Assembly: GCA_963580285.1 (NCBI GenBank) | Contig: CAUZLF010000259.1 | Location: 62,001-126,000 of the forward strand | Length of the DNA stretch: 64,000 nucleotides | Direction of reading: 5' to 3' | From: Lucinisca nassula | Lineage: Eukaryota > Mollusca > Bivalvia > Lucinida > Lucinidae | Shown here: positions 39,729-51,148 of the stretch, one piece after another | How the letters are laid out: every line of letters begins with the position of its first letter | Numbering within the stretch: the stretch's first letter is position 1 | The notes under the pieces: model-generated | What the model saw: the letters and a program-made list of their open reading frames with translations, nothing else | Databases searched by the model: none | What the model was told of the DNA's origin: nothing | Translations under genes and position numbers: made by a program

Positions 39729-42700
39729 TTTAGCTCGCCTTACGAAAGTAAGGGGGAGCTATTGCCATACCCCCGGGCGTCAGCGTCGGCGTCCGCATTT
39801 GGTTAAAGTTTACCTGCAAGCTTTTATAGGTGATGTTTTACTACTTTACTTTGAATATATAATTAATAATTGCTAAAAAAACAATTTTTTTTTTTTTTTT
39901 TTTGGTTTGGGTTTTACGGCCCTTTCAAGATTATTTCACTCATATCGAGCCGATCGTTAATCATAGGTGGGCGAAAACCGGAGTACCCGGAGAAAAACCA
40001 CCTGACCTTCCGTTGCAGAACTTGGCGTCTCACACGTGACCCGAGCGAGGCTCGAACCCACGGCGGTGAGAGACCTAATGACTAAGAGTCAGCGCTCTTA
40101 TCCATTAGGCCACGGAGGCCCGTCTAAAAAAACAATATTTAACATTATCATTGTACTTCATTTTACAGGTTTTTTGGCTTAAATAGTTAATATTTTCCTC
40201 TGTATTACCTCCCTTACTTCTCTGTGTTAAAGTTTACCTGCAAGCTGAGTGAGTTCAAATCCTGGAGGAGGAACGTTTTTTTTTTTTTTTTTTTTTCTTT
40301 TTAAAAACATAGCGGGGTCTGGGGCTCAAGGTCAAGGTCACTGTGGCTATTTTTAGAAAAACATTGTCATCGCTCTAGCGCCTTCATTTATTGATGGATT
40401 TTAATATCACTTTACCCACATGTTGGGTATAATGATATCTCGAGTGACTTTGACTTACAGGGTCCGGGGCCTAAGGTCAAGGTCACTACTTTCAGGGTCA
40501 CGGGGTCAAGGTCACTGTGGCTATTTTTAGAAAAAAACATTGTCATCGTTCTTGCACCTTAATTTATTGATGGATTTTAATATAACTTCACACAAATGTT
40601 GGGTATGATGATATCGCTAGCAAGTTCGACTTTCAGGTTCTGGGGCGGAAGGTCAAGGTCACTGTGGCTATTTTTAGAAAAAACTTTGTGATTGCTCTAG
40701 TGCCTACATTTATGGATGGATTTTGATATAACTTCACAAAAATGTTGGCAATGATGATATCTTGAGCGAGTTCGACTTTCAGGGTCTGGGGCTGAAGGTC
40801 AAGGTCACTGTGGCTATTTTTAGAAAAACTTTGTCATCGCTCTTGCGCCTTCATTTATGATGGATTTTAATATACCTTGACACAAATGTTTGGTATGATG
40901 ATATCTTGAGTAACTTTGACTTTCCGGGTCAGGGGCTGAAGGTCAAGGTCACTGTGGCTGTTTTTTTAGAAAAACTTGATCATTGCTCTAGTGTCCAGAT
41001 TTATTGATGGATTTTAAGGTAACTTCATACAAATGTTGGCTATGAAGTTCAACTTTCAGGGTCTGGGGCTCAAAGTCAAGGTCACTGTGGCTATTTTTAG
41101 AAAAACTTTGTCATCACTCTTAAGTACCTACATTTATTGATGGATATAATGTAATTTTACACAAATGCTAGGCTAGGCTTTTTTTAATTTGTCTTGCTCG
41201 AGGGGATTTGTATCGTCTGTGATGCCTTGTTATTACTTGGTAGTTTGTAGAATTTTTTTTTTATCAAATATAGATTTCTTTTTCATTTTTTTAGCTCGCC
41301 TTACGAAAGTAAGGGGGAGCTATTGCCAAATCCCTGGGCGTCCGGCGTCAGCGTCCGCATTTGGTTAAAGTTTACCTGCAAGCTCTTATATGTGATGTTT
41401 TACAACTTTATTTTGAATATATAATTAATAATTGCTAAAAAAAACAATATTTAACATTATCATTGTACTTCATTTTACAGTTTTTTTTGCTTAAATTGGA
41501 CTTTTTGAGAAGTTAATATTTTCCTCTGTATTACCTCCCTTACTTCTCTGTGTTAAAGTTTACCTGCAAGCTGCGTGAGTTCAAATCCCGGGGGAGGAAC
41601 ATATTTTTTTTTTTTTTTTTTCTTTTTAAAAACATAGCGGGGTCTGGGGCTCAAGGTCAAGGTCACTATGGCTATTTTTAGAAAAACATTGTCATCGCTC
41701 TAGCACCTTCATTTATTGATGGATTTTAATATAACTTCACCCAAATGTTGGGTATAATGATATCTCGAGTGACTTTGACTTACAGGGTCCGGGGCCTAAG
41801 GTCAAGGTCTATACTTTCAGGGTCATGGGGTCAAGGTCATTGTGGCTATTTTTAGAAAAAACATTATCATTGTTCTTGCACCTTAATTTATTGATGGATT
41901 TTAATATAACTTCACACAAATGTTGGGTATGATGATATCTCTAGCAAGTTTGACTTTCAGGTTCCGGGGCTGAAGGTCAAGGTCACTGTGGCTATTTTTA
42001 GAAAAAACTTTGTGATTGCTCTAGGGCCTACATTTATGGATGGATTTTGATAAAACTTCACAAAAATGTTGGCAATGATGATATCTTGAGCGAGTTCGAC
42101 TTTCAGGGTCTGGGGCTGAAGGTCAAGGTCACTGTGGCTATTTTTAGAAAAACTTTGTCATCGCTCTTGCGCCTTCATTTATGATGGATTTTAATATACC
42201 TTGACACAAATGTTTGGTATGATGATATCTTGAGTAACTTTGACTTTCCGGGGTCAGGGGCTGAAGGTCAAGGTCACTGTGGCTGTTTTTTTAGAAAAAC
42301 TTGATCATTGCTCTAGTGTCCAGATTTATTGATGGATTTTAAGGTAACTTCATACAAATGTTGGCTATGAAGTTCAACTTTCAGGGTCTGGGGCTCAAAG
42401 TCAAGGTCACTGTGGCTATTTTTAGAAAAACTTTGTCATCACTCTTAAGTACCTACATTTATTGATGGATATAATGTAATTTTACACAAATGCTAGGCTA
42501 GGCTTTTTTTAATTTGTCTTTCTCGAGGGGATTTGTATCGTCTGTGATGCCTTGTTATTACTTGGTAGTTTGTAGAATTTTTTTTTATCAAATATAGATT
42601 TCTTTTTCATTTTTTTTAGCTCGCCTTACGAAAGTAAGGGGGAGCTATTGCCAAATCCCTGGGCGTCCGGCGTCAGCATCGGCGTCCGCATTTGGTTAAA

Positions 42701-43905
42701 GTTTACCTGCAAGCTCTTATATGTGATGTTTTACAACTTTATTTTGAATATATAATTAATAATTGCTAAAAAAACAATATTTAACATTATCATTGTACTT
42801 CATTTTACAGGTTTTTTTGCTTAAATTGGACTTTTTGAGAAGTTAATATTTTCCTCTGTATTACCTCCCTTACTTCTCTGTGTTAAAGTTTACCTGCAAG
42901 CTGCGTGAGTTCAAATCCCGGGGGAGGAACATATTTTTTTTTTTTTTTTTTTTCTTTTTTTTTTTCTTTTTAAAAACATAGCGGGGTCTGGGGCTTAAGG
43001 TCAAGGTCACTATGGCTATTTTTAGAAAAACATTGTCATCGCTCTAGCACCTTCATTTATTGATGGATTTTAATATAACTTCACCCAAATGTTGGGTATA
43101 ATGATATCTCGAGTGACTTTGACTTACAGGGTCCGGGGCCTAAGGTCAAGGTCTATACTTTCAGGGTCATGGGGTCAAGGTCATTGTGGCTATTTTTAGA
43201 AAAAACATTATCATTGTTCTTGCACCTTAATTTATTGATGGATTTTAATATAACTTCACACAAATGTTGGGTATGATGATATCTCTAGCAAGTTTGACTT
43301 TCAGGTTCCGGGGCTGAAGGTCAAGGTCACTGTGGCTATTTTTAGAAAAAACTTTGTGATTGCTCTAGTGCCTACATTTATGGATGGATTTTAATATAAC
43401 TTCACAAAAGTGTTGGCAATGATGATATCTTGAGCGAGTTCGACTTTCATGTCAAGGTCGCTGTGGATATTTTTAGAAAAACTTTGTCATCGCTCTTGCG
43501 CCTTCATTTATTGATGGATTTTAATATACTTTGACACAAATGTTTGGTATGATGATATCTTAAGGTCAAGGTCACTGTGGCTATTTTTTAGAAAACTTGA
43601 ACATTGCTCTAGTGTCCAGATTTATTGATGGATTTTAAGATAACTTCATACAAATGTTGTGTATGAAGTTCAACTTTCAGGGTCTGGGGCTCAAAGTCAA
43701 GGTCACTGTGGCTATTTTCAGAAAAACTTTGTCATCACTCTTAAGTACCTACATTTATTGATGGATATAATGTAATTTTACACAAATGCTAGGCTAGGCT
43801 TTTTTTAATTTGTCTTGCGCGAGGGGATTTGTATCGTCTGTGATGCCTTGTTATTACTTGGTAGTTTGTAGAATTTTTTTTTTATCAAATATAGATTTCT
43901 TTTTC
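39729..43905 (+). repeat. three tandem copies of a 1.3 kb hairpin-head element (family H)
   Basis: The head AGCTCGCCTTACGAAAG then TAAGGGGGAGCTATTGCC starts at about 39731, 41293 and 42617. Each unit contains CGTCAGCGTCGGCGTCC, TTAAAGTTTACCTGCAAGC, a T-run and about six inner repeats of 145 bp (GGTCAAGGTCACTGTGGC then TATTTTTAGAAAAAC). Units 2 and 3 are nearly identical. Unit 1 is more diverged and alone carries a SINE. The array has the same design as families D and F. Confidence 0.8.
39884..40125 (-). mobile_element. tRNA-derived SINE, reverse strand
   Basis: Reverse strand head GGGCCTCCGTGGCCTAATGG, with B-box GGGTTCGAGCCTCG, then CTCCGGGTACTCCGGTTTTC and GATCGGCTCGATATGAGTGA, ending in a poly-A (T-run on this strand). 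Units 2 and 3 of the array lack it and read AATTGCTAAAAAAACAATAT across the site. A forward copy is at 60096-60341. Confidence 0.85.
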
Positions 43906-43924
43906 ATTTTTTTTTTTTTTTGCA

Positions 43925-44838
43925 GTGGAAAGGCTTGAAAACAGGATGATTAGGGGTACATTTTGGTTCTCTTTCATTTGCTGCAGTCTATTGGGCTGTT
44001 TTACAGAAGAAATTTTTTTTGATACATGTAACTTGCCCTCATCCATCTTAGGCCCCCAAAGGCGAGCTATGTTGTCCTCTGACAACTCGTTAATTTTTGC
44101 AATCTACAATGCTTCTTTGTGATTCTTTTTTTACTACTTCAAGCCGGAGATATTGAAACCAATCCAGGTCCTAAAAATGAACACGATCTTTCAATTTTGC
44201 ACTTAAACATCAGGAGTATTAGAAACAAATTAGATTTTATACATGTACTTGATAATTTTTCTGATTTTAATATTTTGTGTTTTACGGAAACCCACTTAGA
44301 TGCATACGTTCCTACAGACATGCTTTCTCTTTCCAATTGTTACTGTTCACCATACCAGAAGGACAGAACAAATCATGGTGGGAATGTTATGGCATACGTA
44401 AACTCAAGCCTGCTCCATGTGAGAAGACTGGATCTTGAGGTCTTTTTTGCAGAATCAATGTGGATAGAAATCAAGGTAAAGAATGAAATATATTTAATAG
44501 GTTTATTTTATAGCCCTTCTACAGCAGATGCTCAGTTCTTTAACAATCTAAATTTAAACATTGAAAGAGCCCTTGAACATTCCAAAAACCTTATTATTGT
44601 TGGAGGCCTAAATGAAGACCAACTTAATCCAATTTTTCAAAACTTAAAGGATGTATTACTTATCAACTCCATGTCAAATGTTATTAATGAACCAACCCGA
44701 CAACAAGCACTTCTTGACCCAATTATTATTCCAGAGGACTTGCCTATTCTTGACTCTGGGACCATAGCTGTTCCAGCCAACATTAGTGACCATAAAGCAA
44801 CATACTTAACATTACCCTTTCAATATGACACAGAAAAC
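43925..44838 (+). pseudogene. LINE N-terminus, 2A-like peptide and AP endonuclease
   Basis: Codons from 43925 (MERLENRMIRGTFW...) run to a stop at 44122; the next frame continues from 44119, so one frameshift separates them. The second frame begins LFLLLQAGDIETNPGP (2A-like at 44146-44172), then the endonuclease: LHLNIRSIRNKLDF, FTETHLD, and SDHKATY near the end. The usual GDxN box reads VGGLNEDQLN, so the catalytic Asp is replaced by Gly. The domain ends at the foldback. AP endonucleases of this type nick target DNA to prime reverse transcription; this copy should be inactive. Confidence 0.8.
44146..44172 (+). other. 2A-like ribosome-skipping motif
   Basis: Encodes GDIETNPGP, preceded by LFLLLQA. 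It fits the consensus D-(V/I)-E-x-N-P-G-P, where the ribosome omits the Gly-Pro bond. 2A-like sequences near the N-terminus are known in several APE-type non-LTR retrotransposons. Confidence 0.85.
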
Positions 44839-45312
44839 TGCCTATTAATTTAATCTAGAATGTATTTTCAGACATAGAAAGTGACACTTTTTTTCAAAGA
44901 AAATTTTGTGCATTATGCAATGCTTTTTTGGTGCTGCCATTGAAAAAGTCAAGAATACATATACTGTAGTGGGGGTTAGCAGCTAAGTCTGTGCCTGGCA
45001 CGGGGTTAGCAGCTAAGTCTGTGCCTGGCACGGGGTTAGTAGCTAACCCCGTGCCAGGCACGGACTTAGCTGCTAACCCCCACTACAGTATATGTATGGG
45101 GATAGCAGCTAAGTCTGTGCCTGGCACGGGGTTAGCAGCTAACCCCGTGCCAGGCACAGACTTAGCTGCTAACCCCCACTACAGTATATGTATTCTTGAC
45201 TTTTTTAATGGCAGCACCAAATAGCATTGCATAATGCACAAGATTTTCTTTGAAAAAAAAGTGCCACTTTCTATGTCTGAAAATACATTCTAGTTTAAAT
45301 TAATAGGCTGTT
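44836..45312. mobile_element. 477-bp foldback element with nested palindromes
   Basis: The outer arms AACTGCCTATTAATTTAA-TCTAGAATG and CATTCTAG-TTTAAATTAATAGGCTGTT, and about 120 further bp on each side, are reverse complements. The centre is built of smaller palindromes of GCAGCTAAGTCTGTGCCTGG and its complement, arranged in two blocks joined by CACTACAGTATATGTAT. It splits the LINE between the endonuclease and the linker. A 77-codon frame across it is a by-product. Confidence 0.9.
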
Positions 45313-45342
45313 AGAAGGTGTTTTTAATAGATTGTTTTTTTT

Positions 45343-47816
45343 TTTATATATAAGAGGGCAAATTTTACATTACTGAAACAAAAAATATCTAACTTTGATT
45401 GGACTTGTCTAAGGGAAGGAACTCTGGATGAAGCCTGTTCTAAGTTCAATAATAATTTTCTTAACTTTGTTAACTTGTGTGTTCCATCAAAAAATGTACT
45501 TATCAGACCGGATGACAAACCTTGGTATGATTGTGAAATAAGAAGAGCGTCTAGAAAAAGAGACAGGTTAAAATGTAAATTCATCAAATCAGGAAATCAA
45601 AACATTTTGGCAAGGTACAAGTTTTTTCGCAATAAAGTTAATAATTTAAAACGGCATGCAAAAGAACAATTTTTCAATAATTTGGAATTTTCCATATCTG
45701 ACTTTCACTCAAATGACAAAAAACAATTTTGGAAGGTTGTACGTCACTTTGTTAAAGGAAATAGCAGCTCTTCTTCAATTCCACCTTTCAATTCCTATCC
45801 GGTTACTGGTCAAAACGACTTCTGTTTTTCAACCGAAGATAATGCTGAATTGTTGAATAAATATTTTACATCTATCTCCACTGTAAATGATGAAAATGCT
45901 ATATTGCCTGCTTTTGAATATAAATATCAAAATAGAATATCTTGTATTACATGTACCCAAGACGAAGCTGCTTCCCTAATTGAACTTTTAAATCCCAACA
46001 AAGCAACAGGGCCAGATGGAATTAGTAATGTTGAAAGCTGTTTCTAGAGAAATAGCTGTACCCCTTAGCATTCTTTTCAACAGATCTTTTAGGGAAGGTA
46101 AATTTGGAGAAATTTATAAATATTCTAATGTAATACCGTTGCCCAAAAAGGGAGATAACTCTGATCCTTCAACATTTAGACCATTTTCACTCTTAAGTAA
46201 GGTTGGTAAGCTGCAGGAAAGAATAGCTTTTAAACATATTTTTTACTTTTTACATGAAAATGATTTACTCTATAAATATCAATCTGGGTTTTTGCCTAAT
46301 CATTCTACAACTTTCCAACTTATTGACATAAACATGTACCATCACATCTGTCAAACTTTCGATAATAATCACTATTCTTGCATGATTTTCTTAGACGTTT
46401 CTAAGGCTTTTGATAGAGTGTGGCACACAGGACTTATCTTTAAATTAAAACAGTTTGGCATAGAAGGGGAATTACTCGAATGGATAAGTGACTATTTAAG
46501 TGGGAGAAACCAAAAAATTGTTATAAGAAACAGCTCATCAAGCTTGAGGAGAGTTACTGCTGGGGTTCCTCAAGGTTCTGTTCTTGGCCCTTTATTATTT
46601 TTGGTTTATGTCAGTGATATATCTGAATCATTACTTAGTCTTACATGTTTATTTGCTGATGATAGCTCTCTATTGTACTCTGCAGCAAACATCCAAGACA
46701 TTGAAGGTATTATCAATCATGACTTACGTATGTTAGTCAGCTGGGCTGCTCAGTGGTTAATCAATTTTAATCCGCTTAAAACTGAAGCAATGCTTTTTAC
46801 CCTAAGATTTATTGAATCACTACCAAATTTAATTTTTGACGGTACACCTATCAAATTAGCAACAGAACACAAACATTTAGGTTTAACATTTAGCAATAAT
46901 GGACAATGGCATAACCATATTGAAAATATTCTTAAAAGTTCTTCTAAAGTTATTGGTATAATGAGGAAACTCAAATATACATTCAGTCGTGTTGCTCTAA
47001 ACCAAATATACCTTTCATACTTACTGCCCATCATCAAGTATTTTTGTGTTGTATGGGACGGTTGCACAGAAAGAGACATTGAGTCTCTCCAAAAACTTCA
47101 GAACGAAGCTGCCTGCATTGTTACAGGCTTAACAAGATCAGTTTCCTTAGATAACCTTTATAAAGAGAGTGGGTGGGTGTCACTTATCGAAAGACGGAAG
47201 CAGCAGAAACCTATCTTCATGTGTAAATCAGTTAATGGTCTTGTTCCTTCATATGTATCCGATTTAATTCCACCGCTTGTTGGAGAAACAAATGCCTATA
47301 ATTTGCGAAATAATAACAATATTACTGTTCCCTTTTGCAGGACAGAAATTTCTCGAAAATCATGTATTCCTTCGTCTATTTCGGCATGGAATTCGCTTGA
47401 CATAGAATTACGTAATTCACCGTCTCTGTCTAGCTTTAAGTACCAGTTGAAAAAAAACCCAAAATAATTCAATAGTTCCTACATACTACAAAGCTGGTAG
47501 TAGACGCATCTCAGTCCTACATGCAAGAATTAGAAATAACTGTAGTAATTTATTTTTTGATCTGTATATTAATCATCTGTCACCAAGTCCTACATGCAGT
47601 TGTTCTGAAAAAGTTGAAGATGCAGAGCATTATTTCTTTGGATGCTCACACTGTATAAATGAACGAATTGCATTGTTTCGATCCACGAGGAATTTCAATC
47701 CACTAAATATTAATAAACTTTTGTTTGGAAATGAATATCTCACACCAGAAGAAAATGTCACTATTTTCACAGCCGTCCAAACTTTTATCAAGAACACCAG
47801 AAGGTTTACTGATTAG
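45343..47816 (+). pseudogene. LINE linker, reverse transcriptase and C-terminus (three frames)
   Basis: Frame 1 (45343-46047): ANFTLLKQKISNFDW, PWYDCEIRRASRKRDRLK and the start of the RT (NPNKATGPDGIS). Frame 2 (about 46027-47467) has the RT: VIPLPKKGD, SGFLPNHSTTF, motif A FLDVSKAFDRVWH, motif B GVPQGSVLGPLLF and motif C CLFADDSSLLY with both Asp. Then come HKHLGLTFSNNGQWHNH and SISAWNSLDIELRN. Frame 3 (47475-47816) has the C-terminal CSCSEKVEDAEHYFFGC zinc-knuckle-like motif and the stop. Two frameshifts therefore break an otherwise well preserved polymerase. Confidence 0.85.
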
Positions 47817-48088
47817 TCTGCTGTTCACTAAGGCCAGTATGACAATTCATCTTATGACATTCCATTCCGTTATCTTATCATTTATTTGATTAGTATGTTA
47901 TTTACATTATTATAACTTTTACTACATCACCTTTTCGTATTTTTGTAGTGCTTACTTGTTTACTTTGCCATTATCATGTGTCTGTATATTGCTGTAATGA
48001 AGTTCTATTAGGGGAGGGCCGTAACTAATGTTGGTAGAACTTGTGGCCCGACCCTATTGCTTGTTTGGAGGATGCAATAAAATATGTT

Positions 48089-48681
48089 TAAACTATCTAT
48101 CCATTTGATAGTCTTCCCCAGATTCCCCCAATTCCATATCCTAATAATTTGGATCAGTGGGTGACTAATGTTGTTTTCTTGAAATCCAGAATAAATGTGT
48201 CCTCCTGTCACCCCCCCCCCCCCCCCCCCACCCCCTCGTCCAAGATTTTTACCCAGTCATTAATAACCTTGCTCAGCTGTGCCTTTTCCTGAATGCATAT
48301 ACATGTAACCTGTTCTCTCCTCTTTTATTTAGGGGAGGGATACCTTGCCTGTCTTTCTTCTGGCTATTGATATAATGATATATAATACAGAAGTCTCTTG
48401 GATTTGTCTTTACATCACCTAACAAGTTATTCAAATACAAATCGTGCTGATTTTTGATGTCATTCTTAATTTCTCGTCTCAGTTTTTCAAATTTTGCCCA
48501 GAGTTTACCACTGGATGCACACACTGCATGAATTTATAGTATTTTGTCGATGTAAGACGTTACATTAACAACTGTGTGAAATCTTGATCTTTCAGTTTCT
48601 TTTATTTTCAGATGTTTTATTTTATCATTCGAAAGACATTGTGGTTGTGAAAGAGTAGTTTTAGCATAACATAACAAGAAA
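48089..48681. other. upstream region of the ASB-like gene
   Basis: A C-run at 48211-48230, otherwise unremarkable. TTTTATTTTCAG ending at 48611 could be an acceptor of a 5' UTR exon for the gene starting at 48682. I see no clear promoter element. Confidence 0.35.
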
Positions 48682-48701
48682 ATGGCAGCGGAAGAGAACA
48701 G
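48682..48701 (+). CDS. ASB-like gene, coding exon 1
   Basis: ATG at 48682 in good context (AAGAAAATGG) encodes MAAEEN plus two bases (AG), followed by a strong donor GTAAGAAAG at 48702. The next exon begins at 55413 with a single G that completes AGG (Arg), so the phases agree exactly. The 5' UTR lies upstream (from about 48612 if the TTTTCAG there is an acceptor). Confidence 0.7.
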
Positions 48702-48817
48702 GTAAGAAAGTGTTTGCAGTATCTATTCTAACTCTCACTAAGCTAAATATTTCAATGTGCTTCACTGCTAGACTATGCCTGATTTTCGGCCATTTGCATT
48801 GTTTGTTTTAAATTTTT

Positions 48818-48975
48818 ATGCCCACAACTTTGAAAAAGTTGGTGGGGGCATATTGCTGCTGGCTTGTCTGTTCATTCATCCGTTCGTACATCACACTTTC
48901 TTGTTCATAGAATGTATGCTAGTGTTTTGAAATTTCATAATTATATGAATTCCTCATGAAAAAAAAGCTGAGCCA
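48818..48975 (+). repeat. hairpin-head element (ATGCCC type), head only
   Basis: TTTTTATGCCCACAACTTTG then AAAAAGTTGGTGGGGGCATA forms a hairpin, followed by TGTCTGTTCATTCATCCGTT. The same design as at 61566 with a different hairpin sequence. Confidence 0.6.
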
Positions 48976-48978
48976 TAT

Positions 48979-50886
48979 TTTTAGCTCACCTGTCACGTAG
49001 TGTCGAGGTGAGCTTTTGGGATCACTTTTTGTCAGTCGTCCATGTGTGTGTGAGTGCGTACGTGCATAAACTTTTTCTTCAAATGACATCTCCTCCTAAA
49101 CCACTGATCGGATTTTGACCAAACTTCACAGGAATGATCCTTACGTGGTCCTCTTTCAAAGTTGTTCAAATGGTTCTAGTCCATCAAACATATGAGCCCC
49201 CGCCAATAGGGGCTTGAAGAAATATATGGGCTGCATGATGCTTCCACGCAGAGCTGAATCCGGCCCCCACACTAGTACTGGTAAACCGCTTAGAGGATCT
49301 AAGCCTGTCCAGGAACCGTGGTGCATAGCAGACCGTCCATGCTAATAAACCCTATTGGTTTCATTGGGCGACAGGGCTTGAGATGTCATTTCATCTCAAT
49401 GTTGGGTAAAAGTCCCATAAAATTGGAAGCAACGTCTCCAAACTGACCTTTACAGTGTTGACGGGGACGTTAAACCTCAAAACAAACAAACAAATCCATC
49501 ATACATATAGGTCACAGGAGCTAAAAATAGATTTTCTAAATGAAAACTTTAAAAATCTTCTTCTCTGAAACCGCAAGGCCCAAGTCCTGGATATTTGGTA
49601 TGATGCTTCATCTAGTGGACCTCTACCAAGATTGTTCAAATTATAGCCCTGGGGCCAAACCAAGATTGTTCAAATTATAGCCCTGGGGCCAAAAATGCCC
49701 CCGCCCCCGGGGCCTTTGGTTCTGCATAGGCTTATATAGGGAAAATCTTTAAAAATCTTCTTCTCTGAAACCGCAAGGCCCAGGTCTTTGATATTTGTTG
49801 TGAAGCTTCACCTAATGGACTTCTACCAAGATTGTTCAAATTATAGCCCTGGGGCCAAAAATGCCCCCACCCCGGGGGCCTCCGGTTTTACATAGGCTTA
49901 TATAGGGAAAATATTTAAAAATCTTCTTCTCTGAAACCAGAAGGCCCAGGTCTTTGATATTTGGTATGAAGCTTCACCTAGTGGACCTCTACCAAGATTG
50001 TTCAAATTATAGCCCTGGGGCCAAAAATGCTTCCGCCTCGGGGGCCTTTGGTTTTACAAAGGCTTATATAGGGAAAATCTTTAAAAATTTCTTCTGAAAC
50101 CGCAAGGCTTTTGGTGTGAAGCTTCATCTAGTGGACCTCTATCAAGTTTGTTCAAATTATAGCCCGAGGACCAAAAATGCCCCCACCCTGGGGCCTTTGG
50201 TTTTTCATAGGCTTATATAGGGAAAATATTTAAAATTCTTCTTCTCTGAAACCACAAGGCCCTGGTCTTTGCTATTTGGTGTGAAGCTTCATCTTCTGGA
50301 CCTCTATCAAGATTGTTCAAATTATAGGCCTCGGGCAGAAATGAGGGCCCTTTGGTTTTTCATTGGCTTATATAGGGAAAATCTTTAAAAATCTTCTTCT
50401 CTGAAACTGCATGGCCCAGGTCTTTGATATTTGGTGTGTAGCTTCATCTAGTGGACCTCTACCAAGATTTTCAAATTATAGCCCTTTGGCCGAAAATGCC
50501 CCAACCCCGGGGCCCTTCGATTTTACATTGACTTATATAGGGAAATTAAAAAAAAAATCTTCTACTCTGAAACCGCAAGGTCGTGGTCTTTGATATTTGG
50601 TGTGAAGCTTCATCTTGTGTATCTCTATCAAAATTGTTCAAATTATAGCCCTCGGAAATAGAAGTCAAGGCAATGAAAATCTTTGAAAATCTTCTTGTCT
50701 GAAAGCAGAAGGCCAAGGCCTTTGATATTTAGTATGAAGCTTTGTCTTGTGGATTTCTACCAAGATTGTTCAAATTATAGCCAAAAATGGCCCGCCCCGG
50801 GGACCCCAAGATTTATATAGACTTATATAAGGAAAACTTTTAAAAATCTTCTTGTCTGAAACCAGAAGGTTCCGGTATTTGATATT
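48979..50886 (+). repeat. hairpin-head array element D, opened by SINE C
   Basis: Head TTTTTAGCTCACCTGTCACG then TAGTGTCGAGGTGAGCTTTT. The body has units of about 165 bp (CTTCTTCTCTGAAACCGCAA, GATTGTTCAAATTATAGCCC, GGCTTATATAGGGAAAAT). SINE C lies at 49194-49494. The tail is missing. Confidence 0.7.
49194..49494 (+). mobile_element. SINE C with clear target duplication
   Basis: 301 bp from GAGCCCCCGCCAATAGGGGC to a CAAACAAACAAA tail. It is flanked by TCCATCAAACATAT (49180-49193) and TCCATCATACATAT (49495-49508), a 14-bp target duplication with one change. This shows the family moves by retroposition. Confidence 0.9.
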
Positions 50887-51003
50887 TCGTATGATTTTGT
50901 TTGTTTGGTTTGAGGTTTAACGTCCCCGTCAACACTGTTAAGGTCATTTTGGAGAGATTGCTTCCAATTTTGTGGGACTTTTACCCGACATTGAGATGAA
51001 TTC
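50887..51003 (-). mobile_element. SINE C fragment, reverse strand
   Basis: TTGTTTGGTTTGAGGTTTAA to CGACATTGAGATGAA; only the 3' 115 bp. Confidence 0.75.
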
Positions 51004-51148
51004 ACCTGATTAAATTTTGAACCAATTTTATGAAATTTTGTTGGAGTAAAGCCCTTTGCAATTTTTAGCCATTTAATCCAGTTAAAATTTCATACGGATT
51101 CCTCATGAAAAAATAGGTGACCTATATTTTTTCTTATCCAAATTATCT

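Larger units (their letters stand above)
43925..48088 (+). mobile_element. CR1/L2-like LINE with 2A-like motif, split by a foldback
   Basis: Order: short N-terminal frame, 2A-like peptide, endonuclease, foldback insertion (44836-45312), linker, reverse transcriptase, zinc-knuckle-like C-terminus, and a 3' UTR ending near GGATGCAATAAAATATG (48073-48088). It is nearly full length at about 3.7 kb without the foldback. The frame is broken by at least two shifts inside the RT part, one near the 2A, and a lost catalytic residue. Confidence 0.85.

Noticed and set aside
39990..40125. tRNA-like sequence, reverse strand
   Set aside because: It is the head of a SINE with an A-rich tail, absent from the sister repeat units.
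44991..45224. 77-codon frame with repeated PGTGLAA-type phrases
   Set aside because: Lies entirely inside the nested palindromes of the foldback.
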